DNA of 7,517 nt, taken from the NCBI GenBank assembly GCA_016181345.1, contig JACOZM010000053.1:1-7517 (forward strand). Reading direction: 5' to 3'. Positions 4,590-7,517 of the stretch are shown here, in pieces; positions within the stretch are counted from its first letter, which is position 1; each line of letters starts with the position of its first letter. The notes below the pieces were generated by a model, which saw nothing but the letters and a program-made list of their open reading frames with translations, searched no databases and had not been told where the DNA came from. A program made the position numbers and the translations under genes. The DNA comes from Candidatus Woesearchaeota archaeon (GTDB taxonomy: Archaea > Nanobdellota > Nanobdellia > Woesearchaeales > GW2011-AR9).

Positions 4590-4875
4590 ATTAGTTAAAA
4601 CCCTTCAACTTCTTGCCGAAGAGCGGCTTACTGCAAAACAAAAAAAGATTCTGGAATATGTTTCTGTGATGTCCGATTCAGTTACTGTCACATCTCTGGT
4701 TCATACTCTGACTGATGTTCTCCGTTGTTCTCAAAGCGCCGTATGGAATAATCTACGACCGTTGAAAAAAGCAGGAATCCTAAGCTATGGTGATGCCAAT
4801 AGAAAAGGTATTCCAGTAAAGATGACACAGATTGGACGAGTAATTTGTATCCATCTAGTGGAGGGTAAAACATGA
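4561..4875 (+). CDS. Small winged-helix DNA-binding regulator
   Basis: A 104-residue protein with one winged helix-turn-helix domain: helix 1 LTAKQKKILEYVSVM (about 23-37), helix 2 TVTSLVHTLTDVL (about 42-54), recognition helix SQSAVWNNLRPLKKAGIL (about 57-74), then a wing ending in a Thr-rich 'MTQIGRVI' strand-helix typical of MarR/ArsR-like and archaeal wHTH proteins. There is no sensor domain, so it would act as a dimer with or without a small ligand. GTG is chosen because GAGG lies 9 nt upstream; TTG 4546 would add five residues, and the first ATG (4666 region) would cut into the domain. Its first 29 nt overlap the peptide gene in another frame, and its stop overlaps the next start (ATGA). 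Position suggests autoregulation of this operon; the exact subfamily is not clear. Confidence 0.82.
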   Translation: MKLLVVFSVELVKTLQLLAEERLTAKQKKILEYVSVMSDSVTVTSLVHTLTDVLRCSQSAVWNNLRPLKKAGILSYGDANRKGIPVKMTQIGRVICIHLVEGKT

Positions 4876-6344
4876 ATCTTACGGATACTTTTGTAGATTG
4901 GTTATCTTCTAGAGATCCTGAAGAAGTTAGAAAGATGTATGCTTCTTTCAGACAAGAATCTATTAGATTGGGTGGCACAACAGTATGGGTTAGCCCTGAT
5001 CAGCGGGAAGAATTAGTTGCTCCAGAATTGCCCACTTTTCTCTCTGAAGAAGAGGTTTCTGCATTGGACAAGCAAACTGCTGCATTAGAAAAGAATCTGA
5101 TCTATTTAATCTCTGAAATAGGAGTAAGATACACGAGAAATAAAGGCGCCTTACCAGTAGCCATTGAAGTTGGTGGATGTTCCGTTCAAATTCCAGACCT
5201 AGGTGGTGATGAGCTGGAAATGCTAGAATTACTACTCAGTTCTCCTATATCTGGAGTCATCATCCGCCCAGATTTTGGTTATGATCTTGACCAAGAAAGA
5301 GGATACGTTTTTGAAGTGAATGCTGGTGCGCAGGGAGGGGGGATGACCTATTCTCGGTTACGAAACCAAATAGCTGTCAATAATTCACTTGTACAACATT
5401 TTGCCAGAGATCAGAGAGTAGAGCTTCAATATAACAATTCTCTCGAAGCCATTATGGAGCAACTTGCTCGTTCCGTGAATCTTCCATTAAAGGATTTAAA
5501 GAAACAACATCTCTGTTTTGTAGGTGAAGCGGTTTTTCTTACTCAAGCAGAACATATCCATGCCGTACAAACGCTGAATGAATGGGGTTATAATGCCTCT
5601 TATTCTCGGTTAACAGACTTAAAAGCTGAAAATCAAGGCTTACATCATGTCGGCAGAAAGATTGACATCGCGTTTAGACAATTTAGAACTTGCCGTCTTC
5701 TTGATATTATTCATGGAAGGCAGGAAGTTAGTGATCTTCGGAGAAAATATTGTGGTATCGAAACACCTGATTATACTGCTGCAGATCAAGAGACAGCGAG
5801 AGCTTTTATTGAAGCTGTCAGAAATGGTTCACTCCAGGTTGTTAATCCTCTTGGCAGCGAGGTGTTAGGCTATAAATCATTCTTAGCATCACTTCAAGTT
5901 ATGGATACCGTACTTGCTGGTTGTATACCTTCTTCTTTTCTTTATAGGGAAGGAAGGCTTTTACCAGATGATGGTAATTCCGCTGCTATCCTCCATTCAT
6001 TAGCTACAGGAGATAAAAGATATATGCTAAAACCAGCAGCAGGTCTAGGTGGTGCCGGCGTTTGCCTTACTACTGAACAGATTAAAGCAGGCTATCAGCG
6101 GCTTCTTGCTGGTGATCATTATGTTGTTCAGGAAATGCTTTCAGTAATGAAAGCTAGAACCTTTGGAACATTTTCTGGAACTGGACCTTTGAAACCTGAA
6201 GAAAGAAATCAAGATTTAAGTTGGTTTGGAGAAGCTGGTTATAGAAGAACTTCTGTTATTGATACTCCCAGTAATGTTAGCCAAGGTGCTTCTGGTGACC
6301 AGCAGACTCGACTCGGAGCCGTAGTAACATATAGGTTAAAATGA
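4872..6344 (+). CDS. Circularly permuted ATP-grasp ligase (glutathionylspermidine-synthetase-like)
   Basis: In ordinary ATP-grasp enzymes the metal-binding ExN motif comes last. Here it comes early: IIRPDFGYD (130-138) then VFEVNAGAQGGG (146-157), followed by AFRQFR (267-272), NPLGSEVLGYKSFLASL (325-341), YMLKPAAGLGGAGV (384-397) with the ATP-binding Lys387 and glycine loop, VVQEM (418-422), and YRRTSVIDTPSNVSQG (457-472). This order and these motifs match the glutathionylspermidine synthetase fold, which activates a carboxylate as acyl-phosphate and joins it to an amine. The amidase domain of GspS is absent. The first 90 residues are a helical region of no known family. The substrate cannot be read from the sequence; a peptide or small-molecule carboxylate is expected. 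GGAGGG (4859-4864) gives a strong Shine-Dalgarno; the start overlaps the regulator stop and the stop overlaps the next ATG, so translation is probably coupled. Confidence 0.82.
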   Translation: MNLTDTFVDWLSSRDPEEVRKMYASFRQESIRLGGTTVWVSPDQREELVAPELPTFLSEEEVSALDKQTAALEKNLIYLISEIGVRYTRNKGALPVAIEVGGCSVQIPDLGGDELEMLELLLSSPISGVIIRPDFGYDLDQERGYVFEVNAGAQGGGMTYSRLRNQIAVNNSLVQHFARDQRVELQYNNSLEAIMEQLARSVNLPLKDLKKQHLCFVGEAVFLTQAEHIHAVQTLNEWGYNASYSRLTDLKAENQGLHHVGRKIDIAFRQFRTCRLLDIIHGRQEVSDLRRKYCGIETPDYTAADQETARAFIEAVRNGSLQVVNPLGSEVLGYKSFLASLQVMDTVLAGCIPSSFLYREGRLLPDDGNSAAILHSLATGDKRYMLKPAAGLGGAGVCLTTEQIKAGYQRLLAGDHYVVQEMLSVMKARTFGTFSGTGPLKPEERNQDLSWFGEAGYRRTSVIDTPSNVSQGASGDQQTRLGAVVTYRLK

Positions 6345-6346
6345 AT

Positions 6347-6351
6347 GGAGG
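6347..6351 (+). promoter_or_regulatory. Shine-Dalgarno deciding the methyltransferase start
   Basis: GGAGG ends 4 nt before ATG 6356. It lies downstream of the other possible ATG (6341), which would add only MNGGT and has no site of its own. Confidence 0.65.
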
Positions 6352-6355
6352 AACG

Positions 6356-7036
6356 ATGACAGAACAATGCTTACAAGTGGATATAAACCCTATGCTTCAA
6401 GCATATCGGCGGCATATCCGTCATTTTTCCCCTGGGAGCATTCAATGTGTTGGATGGAAATCTGAACAGAGTGCTAGAGAAAATTATGGTGCAGCCACAA
6501 GTGTTCAGAATTGGAAAGATATTCATCGTATACTGGATATAGGCTCTGGCTACTCTGATTTATTGTCGTTCTTGCGGCAAGAAAGAAATTATGCTGGAAG
6601 CTATACTGGAATTGAAATAGTTGATGACATAGCTAATGTAGCAAATAGTCGGGTATCTCACGACCCATTGGCAAGAGTAATTCGTGATGAATTTCTAGCT
6701 CGTGATTTCACAGCTCATGGTTTTAGTACATTTGACTGGCTACTTTCTCTTGGAATCTTTACATACAAACAGCCAGATCAAGAAAAATTTGATATTGCTG
6801 TACTTAGAAAAATGAAAGAACTTAAAGAAATAGGTATTACGATTTACCTTAATGATGAAAGCAGGGTTCCACCAGAAAAGATTGAATCTTGTCCTTATTT
6901 CAGGGCAGTTGATATAAGTAGTATGGTTAATAGAATAGCCTCCATAGTACACCCAGACCATCTTGATATCATTAGATACCCTCATGATGAGTCACAGAAA
7001 ATAATGATACATGCTTATGATGGTGGAAAACTATGA
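6356..7036 (+). CDS. Class I SAM-dependent methyltransferase
   Basis: A 226-residue Rossmann-fold methyltransferase. VGWKSEQSARENYG (32-45) matches the 'VGW.s.e.Q..Rf' block found before the SAM domain in a family of small-molecule methyltransferases. Motif I is ILDIGSGYSDLLSFL (59-73), motif II YTGIEI (83-88) with the acidic residue that holds the SAM ribose, and FDWLLSLGIFTYK (126-138) is the motif IV/V strand and helix. The remainder completes the beta-sheet with a C-terminal beta-strand pair. No membrane or RNA-binding domain is seen. The acceptor (oxygen, nitrogen, sulfur or carbon) cannot be inferred. It is translationally coupled to the ATP-grasp gene before and the gene after (ATGA overlap), so it probably modifies the same product as the ligase. 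ATG 6341 remains an alternative start. Confidence 0.88.
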   Translation: MTEQCLQVDINPMLQAYRRHIRHFSPGSIQCVGWKSEQSARENYGAATSVQNWKDIHRILDIGSGYSDLLSFLRQERNYAGSYTGIEIVDDIANVANSRVSHDPLARVIRDEFLARDFTAHGFSTFDWLLSLGIFTYKQPDQEKFDIAVLRKMKELKEIGITIYLNDESRVPPEKIESCPYFRAVDISSMVNRIASIVHPDHLDIIRYPHDESQKIMIHAYDGGKL

Positions 7037-7517
7037 GTGATCTGTTAGATATTCTACGAGATGTCATCTTAGATCCAGCAACAGCTTCACCTATTCTCAT
7101 CAATGAGAACCAGATAACTCAGGAAGTCCTGCAGCTTTGGAAATCATCAGAACAATATGGTGTAGCCATTGACAAATCCCAACGAGGTGATAAGAGCAGT
7201 ACAAATATTGATTATCTACGATCACTTATTCGACAGCGTAATAGGGTGAAAACCCTGCATAGTATAAAAGACTTAAGAAGAAGGCGACATTTAGAATCTA
7301 TGCTAAGGAATGTTGACATCCGCTTAGCTGAAGCGATTATTTGGGAAAAAATTCATCATCCACAGCAAAATGTAACAAGTTCTCAACACGAAAGGCAATT
7401 AGAAAGTAAATTAAAAGGTGGAGGTGATTCTAAAGCCTCTTTTCTTGAAATATCACAAGAGATGTATGAGGATTATGTTGAGAATCTGTTTATGTTGCTT
7501 TCTGGATCAGTAGGATC
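7033..7517 (+). CDS. Unrecognised helical protein, N-terminal part (runs off right edge)
   Basis: The frame is open from ATG 7033, which overlaps the methyltransferase stop (ATGA), to the end of the window: 161 residues with no stop. A weak GGTGGA at 7021-7026 is the likely ribosome binding site. I do not recognise the family. Predicted largely alpha-helical and charged: DLLDILRDVIL (3-13), a basic stretch from about 66 to 92 with RRRRH (82-86), an Asn/Ser/Gly-rich linker with KGGGDSK (128-134), and an acidic helix after 138. The basic segment could bind nucleic acid or a phosphate-bearing partner, but this is speculation. Tight coupling to the ligase and methyltransferase genes implies a shared pathway; it could be a partner or scaffold subunit. 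Confidence 0.8.
   Translation, partial: MSDLLDILRDVILDPATASPILINENQITQEVLQLWKSSEQYGVAIDKSQRGDKSSTNIDYLRSLIRQRNRVKTLHSIKDLRRRRHLESMLRNVDIRLAEAIIWEKIHHPQQNVTSSQHERQLESKLKGGGDSKASFLEISQEMYEDYVENLFMLLSGSVG

Noticed and set aside
1..7517. CRISPR array, insertion sequence or transposase
   Set aside because: No regularly spaced repeats and no DDE, HUH or IS-type protein motif found on either strand.

Overview
The window looks like a moderately AT-rich archaeal chromosome segment. The best evidence is a tRNA-Glu gene interrupted by two introns, each enclosed by a textbook bulge-helix-bulge motif, the substrate of the archaeal tRNA splicing endonuclease. TATA-type promoters support this: two lie about 25-27 nt before an ATG (first genes probably leaderless), while genes inside operons carry Shine-Dalgarno sites. 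A DPANN-type lineage is possible from the mix of genes, but the sequence does not prove it.

Left part (1-1038). A minus-strand gene runs off the left edge and encodes the start of an AAA+ ATPase of the sigma-54 activator (NtrC-like) type, odd for an archaeon. Next, also on the minus strand, is the two-intron tRNA-Glu(UUC). A 16-bp copy of its 3' end and tail lies 75 bp away, beside a strong hairpin. The 344-nt stretch 695-1038 has no gene but is rich in structure: an inverted pair of ~30-bp modules, each followed by a TATA-like element and pointing outward (towards the tRNA and the next gene), plus a 15-bp-stem hairpin between them.

Middle part (1039-4394). A 556-residue protein that I do not recognise is followed by a two-gene unit: a small retropepsin-like protease of the RimB/COG4067 type and a RimK-type ATP-grasp glutamate ligase with a C-terminal extension. 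They are joined by a 43-nt spacer with no G. In bacteria RimK adds glutamates to a protein tail and RimB trims them, so the pair suggests a reversible glutamylation module with an unknown archaeal substrate. A hairpin with a T-rich tail closes the unit.

Right part (4482-7517). A TATA box lies about 27 nt before the ATG of a 24-residue, four-cysteine peptide. It is followed, with overlaps or near-contact at every junction, by a winged-helix regulator, a circularly permuted (glutathionylspermidine-synthetase-like) ATP-grasp enzyme, a class I SAM-dependent methyltransferase and an unrecognised helical protein that runs off the right edge. This compact peptide-regulator-ligase-methyltransferase operon is the best candidate for an undescribed system, perhaps peptide modification or small-molecule biosynthesis. 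The product and the role of the peptide are inference.
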